Origin: a virus
Length of the DNA: 30,951 nucleotides
IMG/VR virus record: IMGVR_UViG_3300027822_000031
Span: 1-30,951 of that record
Reading direction: 5' to 3' (one strand)
The notes beneath the pieces were generated by a model that worked only from the letters and a program-made list of their open reading frames with translations, did no database searches and was not told the origin of the DNA. The translations under genes were made by a program, and so were the position numbers. Position 1 is the first letter of the stretch. Every line of letters starts with the position of its first letter. Positions 14,709-22,517 of the stretch are shown here, piece by piece.

Positions 14709-15587
14709 TTAATTTAATTTATTCGTGATTTTTTCAATCCTATTGAAATATCTTTTGTCTTGCTGTTTAATTTTCTCTTTAATCGCTGGAATAAGTGCGT
14801 ACTTTGTCGAACCCCAAGCGTGTGCATAACCTATGCGGTTTGCTATTGCGTTCATTTCGGTAACTGTGCCTATTTCATCATCTGTATCAGAATTTAAAGG
14901 AAGTACAAACTTTATTTTTGCTTTCATTAGTTCGGCATAACCAGCAAGGAAATATTGTTCTATTACTATATTTGGTTCAAACTTAGGATTGTGTTTTAAT
15001 TCGTTCATAAAATATTCTGATGCTTTCAGTTGTTCAATGATCGAGTAATAACCTTGTATGTATTCATCTTTGATTTTCTGATTATTAAAACCTAGCACAC
15101 CACAATTCAAAGCGTGTTTTAATTCCGTGTTAAATCCTTCAGGTGGATTTGTTAATGCTATTGGGTAATGGTGCAATGTGTCAAAATAGTGTTGCATAAA
15201 TATTCCTAGACGTTCTTCACCTTGAACAATGATGTCGTGATTTTTAAAATCTAAAACCCTTTTTATTTGTGGTTTTTTCAAAAAAACATCACCGTCAATA
15301 TGTATGCTTCCTATTGGTTCATTTTCAAGTGCAATCATTTTGCCTTTACTCCAAAATCTTGAAGGCTCGTTATCAAGTGCATCAAGTGTTAATTTGATTT
15401 CATCATATCCTAAATCACCGTAGAATTTAAGTCCTAAAATATCTGTGTGTAATGTTATTTTCTTTGCTATTCTTTTAGCATTCATAACAGAGTAAGCGTA
15501 CAACCAAATGTTGCTTTTTAATTGTCCTGTAATTTGCCAGCGGTTCTCAACCATCGGCTTCGTCCAAACTGAATGTATTAATTTCAT
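14709..15587 (-). CDS. glycosyltransferase-like protein (DUF6734-like), copy 2
   Basis: The 292-residue protein shares ordered blocks with the protein at 4643-5653: SVWTKP at 6-11 (SLWTKP there), FWSKGKMIALENEP near 79-91, the DxD-like motif in SIHIDGDVFL (DGD 98-100), EQYFLAGYAE, and GYAHAWGSTK near the C-terminus. This fits a GT-A-type glycosyltransferase relative. It lies between the tail proteins and the tape measure, and starts by an ATGA overlap with the small membrane gene upstream. Modification of tail proteins is a natural idea, untested. Compared with copy 1 it lacks the polar N-terminal extension. Confidence 0.72.
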   Translation of the reverse strand: MKLIHSVWTKPMVENRWQITGQLKSNIWLYAYSVMNAKRIAKKITLHTDILGLKFYGDLGYDEIKLTLDALDNEPSRFWSKGKMIALENEPIGSIHIDGDVFLKKPQIKRVLDFKNHDIIVQGEERLGIFMQHYFDTLHHYPIALTNPPEGFNTELKHALNCGVLGFNNQKIKDEYIQGYYSIIEQLKASEYFMNELKHNPKFEPNIVIEQYFLAGYAELMKAKIKFVLPLNSDTDDEIGTVTEMNAIANRIGYAHAWGSTKYALIPAIKEKIKQQDKRYFNRIEKITNKLN

Positions 15588-15715
15588 AATGTACCTATCA
15601 TATCTGATTTAACTTGATAACCTTCTTCTATTTCTGTGGGTTTCTTTTTAGGAATTACACATAGTAGAATTACTATTATTACTATTCCGATTATTATTTT
15701 TAGTATCATATTCAT
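15584..15715 (-). CDS. 43-residue single-helix membrane protein
   Basis: This short gene starts with ATG at 15715 and ends with TGA overlapping the next ATG (ATGA at 15587-15584). The protein is a hydrophobic helix (residues about 3-22, with IIIGIVIIVILLCVI), then a KKKPTEIEE polar tail. The gene fills the 132-base gap between the tail gene and the glycosyltransferase-like gene, and the tight spacing on both sides supports it being real. It may anchor or accompany the next protein. Function is unknown. Confidence 0.65.
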   Translation of the reverse strand: MNMILKIIIGIVIIVILLCVIPKKKPTEIEEGYQVKSDMIGTL

Positions 15716-15719
15716 TGTA

Positions 15720-17363
15720 TTAAATTGTTCCAATCATTTGTGAAGTTTCTGAATAACCGCCATACACTCCGTACACACTTTGCGTTGATGTTGGTATTCT
15801 TACTAATTCAACTTCTGTTAATTTTCCAGCCTTATAATTTTTGACTTTGTTTAAGTAGAATTCACCGCCTAATTGTTTGATGTAAATTTTTTTGAAAAAA
15901 TCAAGGTTGTAAATGTCAATTGTGTTCAAATTGATGATTGCATTGATTACTTGTGTATGATTTAGAAGCTTTATAAACTCTTGATAATAGTTATCAATGT
16001 AATCTTGGAAGTTTATTTCTGGGTATGTTGCTAAATAAGCGTAGTTCTTAGTGAATGTTTCATAATTTCCATCAGGTAGTCTAAACTTGTATTTAAAATC
16101 AAAGTTTAATTTTGTTCTGTAAAACAATTGTGGGACAAAACTTTCAGTATAAGATTCAATACTACCATCTTCATCTGTTTTGTATTCGTCCATATCTAAC
16201 ATCCAGTAATTATATTCGCCACCACTACTCGAATGAACAAAAAAGCGACCCCAAGAGTAATCGTTACTTTCTTTCCATTTTGCATATTTTGGCTTTGAAA
16301 AGTCTGAATTAATTATCGTTTTTTCAATACCTAAGTTTTTGTTTAGAATATTAAAGCTTCCTTGTAATTCATTTGCTAGACCAAGAAAATCACTCCATTG
16401 AACAACATCATTTGAATATTTAAAGTTATTGAGTATAGCATAGTTTGATAATTTATAAATCTCTTTTTTAAATCCATGAAACTTATTAGACCAATTTACT
16501 AAACCACCGTTAAGAATAAGGTCGTCAATGTTCTTAAAATGTACTGTCTTAGTTCTTTCATTTATTTTAATAAGCAATCCGAAACGATACATTATTTCAG
16601 AAAGAAATTTATTTAATCGCATTATTGGTGCAACATTTTTTATGTCAAATTCACTTCCGTAATCAATATCAAAACTTGATACAGTTTTTGAAGCACTTAC
16701 TAATAGATTGTTAAAATTTTCATTTGTAGTTAATGGATTTACAACTGAATAACCTAAGAAATTAAATATGTTGTTAAATAAATCTTTTGCGTAAAATTGT
16801 GGTGTTATCCTTTCGGTGTATAATTCAAGATAAGGAAAGCCCGGATTTGTTTGATTGGCTTCTAAACTTCCCATTCCTTTAGTTTCTTCGTTGTAATGTA
16901 GTAGTGTGAATATGAATAGATTATCATTTAAGACATTAGAAGCTATTCCAGCAGTACTGTATGTTATAATTGTTTCAGGGAACACATCTTGTAAAGTGTA
17001 TTCTTTTAATTTTTCAAAGAATGTTTTTTCGTTTCCGTAAATATTAATAGAATAGTAGTTACTTCCTGAATCTGATGCAACTGCATATCCATTGCTTAAT
17101 AACTCAATACCATTTTCTACTATTCTGGCTTGTGGTGTTCCGTATGGAAATTGTTCCGAATCTAAATCTACTTCGTGATATTTACCAATAAAAGACAAAC
17201 CATTAAACAACCTGATGTTGTTAGGCGTTTTCGGCACTTTAAAACGATTGGTGTAACTCGTTTGTCTTGTGTCTAAATTACCAATGTCGTTGATTTGAAA
17301 AGTCTGTGCTACACTTTTATCAACTAAATCTAAACGGTTGTCATTTATAAATACTTCTGTCAT
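15720..17363 (-). CDS. putative tail/baseplate protein
   Basis: The 547-residue protein shows the style of a large conserved tail protein of Bacteroidetes phages. The N-terminus (VFINDNRLDLVDKSVAQTFQ, then a TRQTSYTNRFKVPKTPNN-like segment near 33-50) resembles proteins placed beside the tape measure. The remainder is rich in aromatic residues and beta-like segments, with no catalytic motif. A role as distal tail or hub component is likely from size and position. It follows the 356-residue tail gene, with TAATG overlap, and precedes the small membrane gene. Confidence 0.65.
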   Translation of the reverse strand: MTEVFINDNRLDLVDKSVAQTFQINDIGNLDTRQTSYTNRFKVPKTPNNIRLFNGLSFIGKYHEVDLDSEQFPYGTPQARIVENGIELLSNGYAVASDSGSNYYSINIYGNEKTFFEKLKEYTLQDVFPETIITYSTAGIASNVLNDNLFIFTLLHYNEETKGMGSLEANQTNPGFPYLELYTERITPQFYAKDLFNNIFNFLGYSVVNPLTTNENFNNLLVSASKTVSSFDIDYGSEFDIKNVAPIMRLNKFLSEIMYRFGLLIKINERTKTVHFKNIDDLILNGGLVNWSNKFHGFKKEIYKLSNYAILNNFKYSNDVVQWSDFLGLANELQGSFNILNKNLGIEKTIINSDFSKPKYAKWKESNDYSWGRFFVHSSSGGEYNYWMLDMDEYKTDEDGSIESYTESFVPQLFYRTKLNFDFKYKFRLPDGNYETFTKNYAYLATYPEINFQDYIDNYYQEFIKLLNHTQVINAIINLNTIDIYNLDFFKKIYIKQLGGEFYLNKVKNYKAGKLTEVELVRIPTSTQSVYGVYGGYSETSQMIGTI

Positions 17364-18433
17364 TATGCAGTTTGTGTAATTCTTTTCGGTATTTCTATTG
17401 TGAAATTGGCTTCACCTTGTGGCTCGTTTGCTGTGTACTTTGTTTTGTTGGTTATGAATACTTCTATAAATTTATAACCAGTCCATAAGTAAACTTTTGG
17501 GCTATATTCTAATCTTATTATTTTTGCGAATTGACTTTCATTTAAGAAAGAAGCAGATAAACTATATGATTTTCGTAATACTTTTCCTAAAGATGATTCA
17601 ATTGAATTTAAGTTTTGAATATTGTCAAAGCCTGTGTAAACTTTTCCAGTAATTTTATCTTTGTGTGATACTTTTGCTTTATCACTAAATAACCAGTAAT
17701 CCCATCCACCATAGGTATTAAGCCATTTTATGTAAATGCCCTTGCATCTTTCATGTGTATTTAATTTAGCGAAGAATTGTCCGTAATTAGTTTGTACTTT
17801 GATTGTATTTTGAACACCTTCAATTAAAGATAGATGATTAGATACAGAATATTGATGTAATGTACTTCCATCTTTATCAATTAAAGGAATTCTATAAACA
17901 CCTATGGTTTCAAGTGGAAATGATGATGACATTCCTACTGAAACTGATGGAAGTATTTGCAGATTATTGTCAGATGTTTCTTTATTATAGAATGTAAAAT
18001 CAAAAGGATAGCCTTTAAATACATCTAAAGTAATTTCGTCATTATGTTCGTGGTGCAGATATAAATTTTCGCTTGCAACTTCTTCGATTTGATGTACTGA
18101 TTTTAAGAGTCTGTAATTGTATTCTTGTCCATCAACTTCAATACCTTCACTATTTATTGTTGAATAGTTTACTTGTAAAGCGTGTGATAAATTACTATCT
18201 CTAATTATTTGAGTGTAATCAAAATCATCAGCAAATAGATTTTCATTCACTAATACCTTAAAAACTTCTTTGAAATTGAAGTAGAAGTAACCGTTTATTC
18301 CAGTAACATAAAAATTTCCAGCACCTGAAACCCAAATTTGTAAAGTTGCTGCACTTGGTTCTTCTACTTCAATAATATTATCATTGAAAGCATTTAAAGG
18401 AAAATCTGTATTTAGGTTCTGTATAAATATCAT
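17363..18433 (-). CDS. putative tail protein (distal tail-like)
   Basis: The 356-residue protein is beta-rich by appearance. It carries the motif ERCKGIYIKWLNTYGGWDYW near 229-248, a hallmark that I know from Bacteroidetes phage tail proteins (a cysteine, then a WxNxxGGWxYW pattern). The N-terminal part (FPLNAFNDNIIEVEEP) is typical for the same group. It lies between a gp10-like neck gene and the 547-residue tail gene and shares TAATG junctions with both. A baseplate or distal tail role is inferred. Confidence 0.68.
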   Translation of the reverse strand: MIFIQNLNTDFPLNAFNDNIIEVEEPSAATLQIWVSGAGNFYVTGINGYFYFNFKEVFKVLVNENLFADDFDYTQIIRDSNLSHALQVNYSTINSEGIEVDGQEYNYRLLKSVHQIEEVASENLYLHHEHNDEITLDVFKGYPFDFTFYNKETSDNNLQILPSVSVGMSSSFPLETIGVYRIPLIDKDGSTLHQYSVSNHLSLIEGVQNTIKVQTNYGQFFAKLNTHERCKGIYIKWLNTYGGWDYWLFSDKAKVSHKDKITGKVYTGFDNIQNLNSIESSLGKVLRKSYSLSASFLNESQFAKIIRLEYSPKVYLWTGYKFIEVFITNKTKYTANEPQGEANFTIEIPKRITQTA

Positions 18434-18906
18434 TATGCTACTTGTTTTAATTGTTCAATCAATCCATTAGTGAAAGTGGTTACATTGATTTCTTTTACTT
18501 GACTTATTATTTTTTGTATTCTTTCTGCTGTTATTATTGATTCTATTAAATCAGTTCCACCTTGTTTAAAATACTTTGTTCCTTCTTTGGCTATTTTTCT
18601 TGCAATTAAAAAGGCAAGGGAACTAATCCCTATTTTCATACTAATATGATAAATCCCTTTATCCTTAATCCATTGTTCTATTGCTTTAATTGGTGGAAAC
18701 TTTCCAGGCTTTCGTCCGAAAGTTAATTGTTCTGTGTATTTCTCACCAATAATCTGTGAAACGCTTTTATCATTATCACCTACTATTTTAACTTCTAATG
18801 AATCAGCCCACTTACCGCTTGCTTTCATTCCAAGTTGTTCGTGTTTTGTAATCAAGTCTTTTCTAATTGCTTCAAATTCAATATTTAGAATCTCGATTGT
18901 TGTCAT
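18433..18906 (-). CDS. neck protein, HK97 gp10-like
   Basis: The 157-residue protein matches the general pattern of HK97 gp10/tail-completion proteins: an N-terminal helix (EILNIEFEAIRKDLITKHEQ), a GKWADSLEV segment near 31-39, a FGRKPGKFPPIKAIEQWIKD segment near 68-87, and a helix with LAFLIARKIAKEGTKYFKQGG near 102-122. Such proteins sit at the head-tail interface. The gene joins its upstream neighbour by an ATGA overlap and the next gene by TAATG. The assignment is by motif reading. Confidence 0.72.
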   Translation of the reverse strand: MTTIEILNIEFEAIRKDLITKHEQLGMKASGKWADSLEVKIVGDNDKSVSQIIGEKYTEQLTFGRKPGKFPPIKAIEQWIKDKGIYHISMKIGISSLAFLIARKIAKEGTKYFKQGGTDLIESIITAERIQKIISQVKEINVTTFTNGLIEQLKQVA

Positions 18907-19334
18907 ACATATTGTTTGATTGAGAAACTATTTAGTATTCCGTCAAAATTTTCATCAAAGAAGTTTATCACGTCCGTTACTCTTGATGCTGTTACTTCTA
19001 AATCACCATCACATTCAATTGCGTTTCTAAATTCATTCTTTATAAATTGTCTTTTAGGTAAAATATTAGTTCGCCACTTTCCGTTGTTTATATCCGTTTC
19101 CTTTTGTCCGTCATAAATCTGGTCTAAATCAGACTTTGATAAAATCATAAAATATCCTGAATGAATTGGAATGTTTGGATTTGTATCATCGGTTGTGATT
19201 GGGTCTAAAAAGAAATACCACTTTACATCATCTTCACTATCAGCTTCTACTAAGTTTTGAAAATCTTTTCTACCATAAAAGAACTTCCACCCAAAGCCTT
19301 CAGTAATTTCTCTTAACTTTTCTACTATGTTCAT
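18903..19334 (-). CDS. putative neck or tail-terminator protein
   Basis: The 143-residue protein has no recognised motif. It starts with an amphipathic helix (NIVEKLREITEGFGWKFFYG) and has beta-like segments and a helix near 98-115. Its size and position directly before a gp10-like gene are those of a tail terminator or head closure protein. Both ends overlap neighbours by ATGA. Function is inferred from context alone. Confidence 0.55.
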   Translation of the reverse strand: MNIVEKLREITEGFGWKFFYGRKDFQNLVEADSEDDVKWYFFLDPITTDDTNPNIPIHSGYFMILSKSDLDQIYDGQKETDINNGKWRTNILPKRQFIKNEFRNAIECDGDLEVTASRVTDVINFFDENFDGILNSFSIKQYV

Positions 19335-19888
19335 TTCTTAGGTGTTAAAAGTTTCATGTATTTTTTATTTATATCGTTTGATATTTTTTCTTGCCAGACA
19401 AGTGAGAAAACAAAACTATAATTCCACTTTGCTATTTCTTGAGGCTTTGTACTGAAAAGCACTGCCAATGCTTTTAATGTGTTTAATTCACCGAACCTAT
19501 TTAATTCATCAATACCTGCCATTTTTAACTTGGGTTCAGGTTCTGAACTCAATTTCTTATTTTCTCTTTTTGTGATAAGTTCGATTTGTTCTTTAATCCA
19601 GTTGAACGCCTGATAAAATTGAACCGTCTTTAAAGACATCACTTTTCTTGGTTTCATTCCAAATACTAACCGAAACATATTTGTAAGTTTGTCAATGTCT
19701 GGACTATTGATACCTTTACGAATAGTTATCACATCACCAAATGTTAAACTTGTCAATTGCTTTCCTTGAATTTTGTTTATACTATCTTTAGGTAACAAGT
19801 ATCTTAACTGATTATGATAGTTTTCAAATTCATGAAATGGCAAATTGAATAGTTTCTTTATTGATATGTTTTTTAATTGCTTAGGCAT
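19331..19888 (-). CDS. hypothetical protein between terminase and neck genes
   Basis: The 185-residue protein is helical, with several lysines and no known motif. The segments YHNQLRYLLPKDSIN (about 24-38) and SLTFGDVITIRKGINSPDID (about 48-67) suggest a compact helical domain; a charged linker near 120 (KKLSSEPEPK) separates a second helical part. The stop overlaps the next start by ATGA and the start overlaps the TerL end by 8 bases. It could be a tail-assembly or packaging accessory protein, but I do not recognise it. Confidence 0.6.
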   Translation of the reverse strand: MPKQLKNISIKKLFNLPFHEFENYHNQLRYLLPKDSINKIQGKQLTSLTFGDVITIRKGINSPDIDKLTNMFRLVFGMKPRKVMSLKTVQFYQAFNWIKEQIELITKRENKKLSSEPEPKLKMAGIDELNRFGELNTLKALAVLFSTKPQEIAKWNYSFVFSLVWQEKISNDINKKYMKLLTPKK

Positions 19889-21203
19889 TAATTCTAAATC
19901 GTTTTTTCTTCGGTCTTACCTCAAAATAGTACCTCATTAATAATACATCACGCCAATCTGGCGACCTACCAATATTTTGTTTTATTTCTTTTTTAGGTAG
20001 TATTGCTAATTGTCTTTCATTATCTACTTGAAAGGTTTTAAGTTGTTCAAGTTCTTCTGTAATTTCTTCTTTGTATTGTTCTGGCATTTCACACTTAATC
20101 CATAACTCACCGTCATTTATCTTGTCAGCTAAACCAAATCCACATTGTGATTGTAGATTTTTGTAATTTTCTGTTTTACCTTTAATAGGAAAAGCCTTTG
20201 CGTTATTTGTAAATCCTTCAATTTGTGAATTATCAACAATACCACCACCTAAACCATCTTCATCACAAACACAATCTTGTTTTTTTATCTTATACTTATC
20301 TCTAAATACTTTGATTTGATTTTGAATGTCAGTTGTAGCAGATTTAGCGAATACTTTATAATCGATCACTATCCAATCATCCCAAACAAATAGAATAGCC
20401 TTATCGCTTCCAAATCTTGCAGCATCGATTGTAATGTATCTATTGCCACTATCATTATGGTCATTCTGAAATATTGCTATTATATCACGATATGTGCATA
20501 AAGAATCAGGGTCATCATTGTATTCCCAATTTCCATTTTTTAACCTTTCACGTGTTGTTTTATCTTTAATGTCAGATAAATTACTTTCATAATCTTTTGT
20601 TAGATGTGGATTATCTGTATAAAGTGCTGCAATGAATTTGTAATTATCTTGCAATTTGTTTTCACGCCATTTTTTGTAGAATGTAGTGTATAGCCAATTC
20701 TTTTTTGGATTAGCTGTTATAAGAATTTTGCTTTTTAAGTTTAGTTCTTTATTTAAGTGCCTTCCTATTCTTGATTTTAAAACATCAAACGCTAAGAAAT
20801 GCACTTCACCAGCTTCTTCAATCCATCCACCTGTAAACTCTTTTGAACCAAACCTTTCAAATAAAGGGTCTTTCATTGGATAGAAGGATAAGTCTAAAAA
20901 CACAATTTCAGAACCATTATCAAAAACAATTTTGTTTTCTGAATACTTGTATTTATTAAACCCCCAAGCATTTGCAACCTTTTTGAATGTTATCAAAACA
21001 CTTTCTCTTGTATCTGATAGATTGTTACGTCCAATAAACCAACGTGTATTTGGTAAATAATAACTATTACGCATTAGCCATTCACACCCAAGCCAAGATT
21101 TACCACCACCAGCAGCACCACCATAGAATAATACATTTACATCATCACTTTTTAGATATGTGTATGCTTCTAATTGTTTGTTATTTGGTTTCGGTGTCGC
21201 CAT
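19881..21203 (-). CDS. terL: terminase large subunit
   Basis: I choose the ATG at 21203 (440 residues; MATPKPNNKQLEAY). A GTG at 21254 would add a false signal-like leader that merely reads over the end of terS. The ATPase domain shows Walker A GGAAGGGKS at residues 28-36 and an acidic Walker-B-like WIEEAG near 120. The nuclease domain begins near 245 with ITIDAARFGSDKAILFVWDD, holding the first metal-binding aspartate, and has DEDGLGGG later. The enzyme packages and cuts phage DNA. It overlaps terS by 23 bases and the next gene by 8. Confidence 0.92.
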   Translation of the reverse strand: MATPKPNNKQLEAYTYLKSDDVNVLFYGGAAGGGKSWLGCEWLMRNSYYLPNTRWFIGRNNLSDTRESVLITFKKVANAWGFNKYKYSENKIVFDNGSEIVFLDLSFYPMKDPLFERFGSKEFTGGWIEEAGEVHFLAFDVLKSRIGRHLNKELNLKSKILITANPKKNWLYTTFYKKWRENKLQDNYKFIAALYTDNPHLTKDYESNLSDIKDKTTRERLKNGNWEYNDDPDSLCTYRDIIAIFQNDHNDSGNRYITIDAARFGSDKAILFVWDDWIVIDYKVFAKSATTDIQNQIKVFRDKYKIKKQDCVCDEDGLGGGIVDNSQIEGFTNNAKAFPIKGKTENYKNLQSQCGFGLADKINDGELWIKCEMPEQYKEEITEELEQLKTFQVDNERQLAILPKKEIKQNIGRSPDWRDVLLMRYYFEVRPKKKRFRINA

Positions 21204-21615
21204 TATCTGGAAGGAAATCAAACCCACTAAACTTATGATTAATAGTTTCTTCACTTTTACTTATTATTCGTTGTCTTAATTTATTGTACTCTCTGATTGC
21301 TCCTAATTTTGTATTGAAATCTGCATTTTGAGTAATTAGAAATGTTGTTTGTTTATCTACAAATTCGTCATTTAAACCACTTAATTCAAGTAATTGATTG
21401 ATATAGTCTAAAAGGTTAAGTTTGGTTAAGTTTTCACTTGCTGCTGCTTTTGCACTTTGATAAGCCCCTTTTATTGATGTATCTACATTGTACGCTTCAA
21501 TATAGGATTGTACACCATTAGCGAAAAACTCTTTAGACACATACAATTCACAAAACATTTTTTGTTTTGCTGTTAATGTAGTTTCTTCATCCCCTATTTT
21601 TATTTTATCACTCAA
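21181..21615 (-). CDS. terS: terminase small subunit
   Basis: The 144-residue protein has the Terminase_2 pattern: LTAKQKMFCELYVSKEFFANG with an HTH-like fold in residues about 14-62 (EAYNVDTSIKGAYQSAKAAASENL), a helical oligomerisation part (LLDYINQLLEL), and a C-terminal tail that reaches TerL. It recognises the packaging site. The start codon is TTG at 21615; an in-frame TAA lies eight codons upstream and no ATG is nearer. It is the first gene of the late block, about 65 bases after a strong hairpin. Confidence 0.85.
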   Translation of the reverse strand: MSDKIKIGDEETTLTAKQKMFCELYVSKEFFANGVQSYIEAYNVDTSIKGAYQSAKAAASENLTKLNLLDYINQLLELSGLNDEFVDKQTTFLITQNADFNTKLGAIREYNKLRQRIISKSEETINHKFSGFDFLPDNGDTETK

Positions 21616-21683
21616 ATAATCTATTTTTATAACTTATTGATTTAGTTTTGTTTAGCCTGCTTTGTTCACCGTGTGGTTAGTTT

Positions 21684-21716
21684 AAAATCCTACCTACTAT
21701 TATTCAGTAGGATTTT
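21684..21716. terminator. strong hairpin between early and late regions
   Basis: AAAATCCTAC (21684-21693) and GTAGGATTTT (21707-21716) form a perfect 10-bp stem around a 13-nt loop. The A/T ends make it terminator-like in both directions. It separates the small gene at 21736-21903 from terS, so it could stop early transcription or be an antitermination target. Confidence 0.6.
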
Positions 21717-21735
21717 GCATTATTAAATGAAATAA

Positions 21736-21903
21736 CTAATCGTTAATCAATTGCGTAGTTTTTCCACTTTCTTCTAACCAATTTGCAATGTCCGCATGGG
21801 TTACATTACTTTGATTCATTTCACTTGTGCGTTTCTTACGCTTTTCTGATAACAGATATTTGCCAAACTTGACTAAATCCGTTTTGTTGAAATAAATAAC
21901 CAT
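21736..21903 (-). CDS. 55-residue conserved-type phage protein
   Basis: The short ORF runs from ATG at 21903 to TAG at 21738-21736. The product starts MVIYFNKTDLVKFGKYLLSE, continues with a basic KRKKR, and ends with a HADIANWLEES helix. This pattern resembles small proteins I know from other Bacteroidetes phages, which supports its being a real gene. It is mostly helical and basic in the middle, with no known function. It lies after the tRNA-like element and before the strong hairpin. Confidence 0.7.
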   Translation of the reverse strand: MVIYFNKTDLVKFGKYLLSEKRKKRTSEMNQSNVTHADIANWLEESGKTTQLIND

Positions 21904-21964
21904 ATTCTTTTGTTTTTCATGGTTGTACCTACTCTTTAAAGGATTTTCGGTTTACTCCTTGTTG

Positions 21965-22036
21965 TGATTAGGACTAGAATCGAACTAGCGTAATGGGTAG
22001 CGACCCCACTCAAGAACCAACACTTGAAGCCTAACC
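21965..22036 (-). tRNA. tRNA-like element, identity uncertain
   Basis: The 72-nt minus-strand sequence folds as a cloverleaf: acceptor GGTTAGG with CCTAATC (one G-T pair), D arm TCAA/TTGA with GG in the loop, anticodon stem GTGGG/CCCAT around GTCGCTA, T arm GCTAG/CTAGT with T loop TTCGATT, discriminator A. The anticodon would be CGC (alanine). Unusual points are a missing position 26, a pyrimidine at 37 and a 3-nt variable region, so it may be a degenerate phage tRNA or another tRNA-mimic RNA. No CCA is encoded. Confidence 0.5.
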
Positions 22037-22041
22037 TTGTT

Positions 22042-22070
22042 ACACCTACTTACTTTACTTCGGTAGGTGT
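22042..22070. other. hairpin next to the tRNA-like element
   Basis: ACACCTAC (22042-22049) and GTAGGTGT (22063-22070) make an 8-bp perfect stem with a 13-nt loop. The stem lies six bases from the acceptor stem of the tRNA-like element and 27 bases past the stop of the secreted-protein gene. It shares the CCTAC/GTAGG core and the 13-nt loop with the hairpin at 21684-21716. Confidence 0.55.
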
Positions 22071-22097
22071 GTTTATTAACGTGTGTTACTCACACAC

Positions 22098-22517
22098 TTA
22101 ATTGTAGAAAATGAGTTTATCACCTTTCGGTAATACCCCTCTAGTTTTGAAGTATAAAATCCGATACTCTTTGTTTAGCTTATTGTAACGCTTATTAATT
22201 ATAAGTATCTGGTTTTTCAATAACTCAATTTCTTTATTCTGTTTACCAATGCCAACATCAAATACACTAGCTGTGTACTGACAATCGGCTTCAATGGTTT
22301 TAAGATGATTAAAAAATATTACTTGGTTTTCAAGAAATACACGATTTTCCATTTCATAAGGATTAATCGTTGCAATTTCTACCGTAACATTGTCAGTATC
22401 TAAACTGATGATGTCGTTAGTAGGTTCTGGTTTGGCTTCATCATTGGGTTGCATCCCATACGATGTAAAGGTTATCATACCGATAACCAATATTAAAAGC
22501 ATACGAATATTACGCAT
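22098..22517 (-). CDS. secreted hypothetical protein
   Basis: The 139-residue protein begins with a signal peptide (MRNIRMLLILVIGMITFTSYG) with a likely cleavage after SYG. The mature part has a disordered acidic stretch (22-48), then helical/coiled-coil segments (about 60-120) and ends with FYN. It should act in the periplasm or envelope. The function is unknown. It overlaps the NinG-like gene by 8 bases and is the last protein gene of the early group, so an effect on the host envelope during infection is possible. Confidence 0.65.
   Translation of the reverse strand: MRNIRMLLILVIGMITFTSYGMQPNDEAKPEPTNDIISLDTDNVTVEIATINPYEMENRVFLENQVIFFNHLKTIEADCQYTASVFDVGIGKQNKEIELLKNQILIINKRYNKLNKEYRILYFKTRGVLPKGDKLIFYN

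Noticed and set aside
14709-15720. Frameshifted tail-assembly chaperone pair before the tape measure
   Set aside because: No slippery site with overlapping short genes is found; the position is taken by a glycosyltransferase-like gene and a tiny membrane gene.
19881-21254. TerL start at GTG 21254 with a signal peptide
   Set aside because: The added 17 residues come from the overlap with terS in another frame, and TerL is a cytosolic motor. The ATG at 21203 fits the family better.
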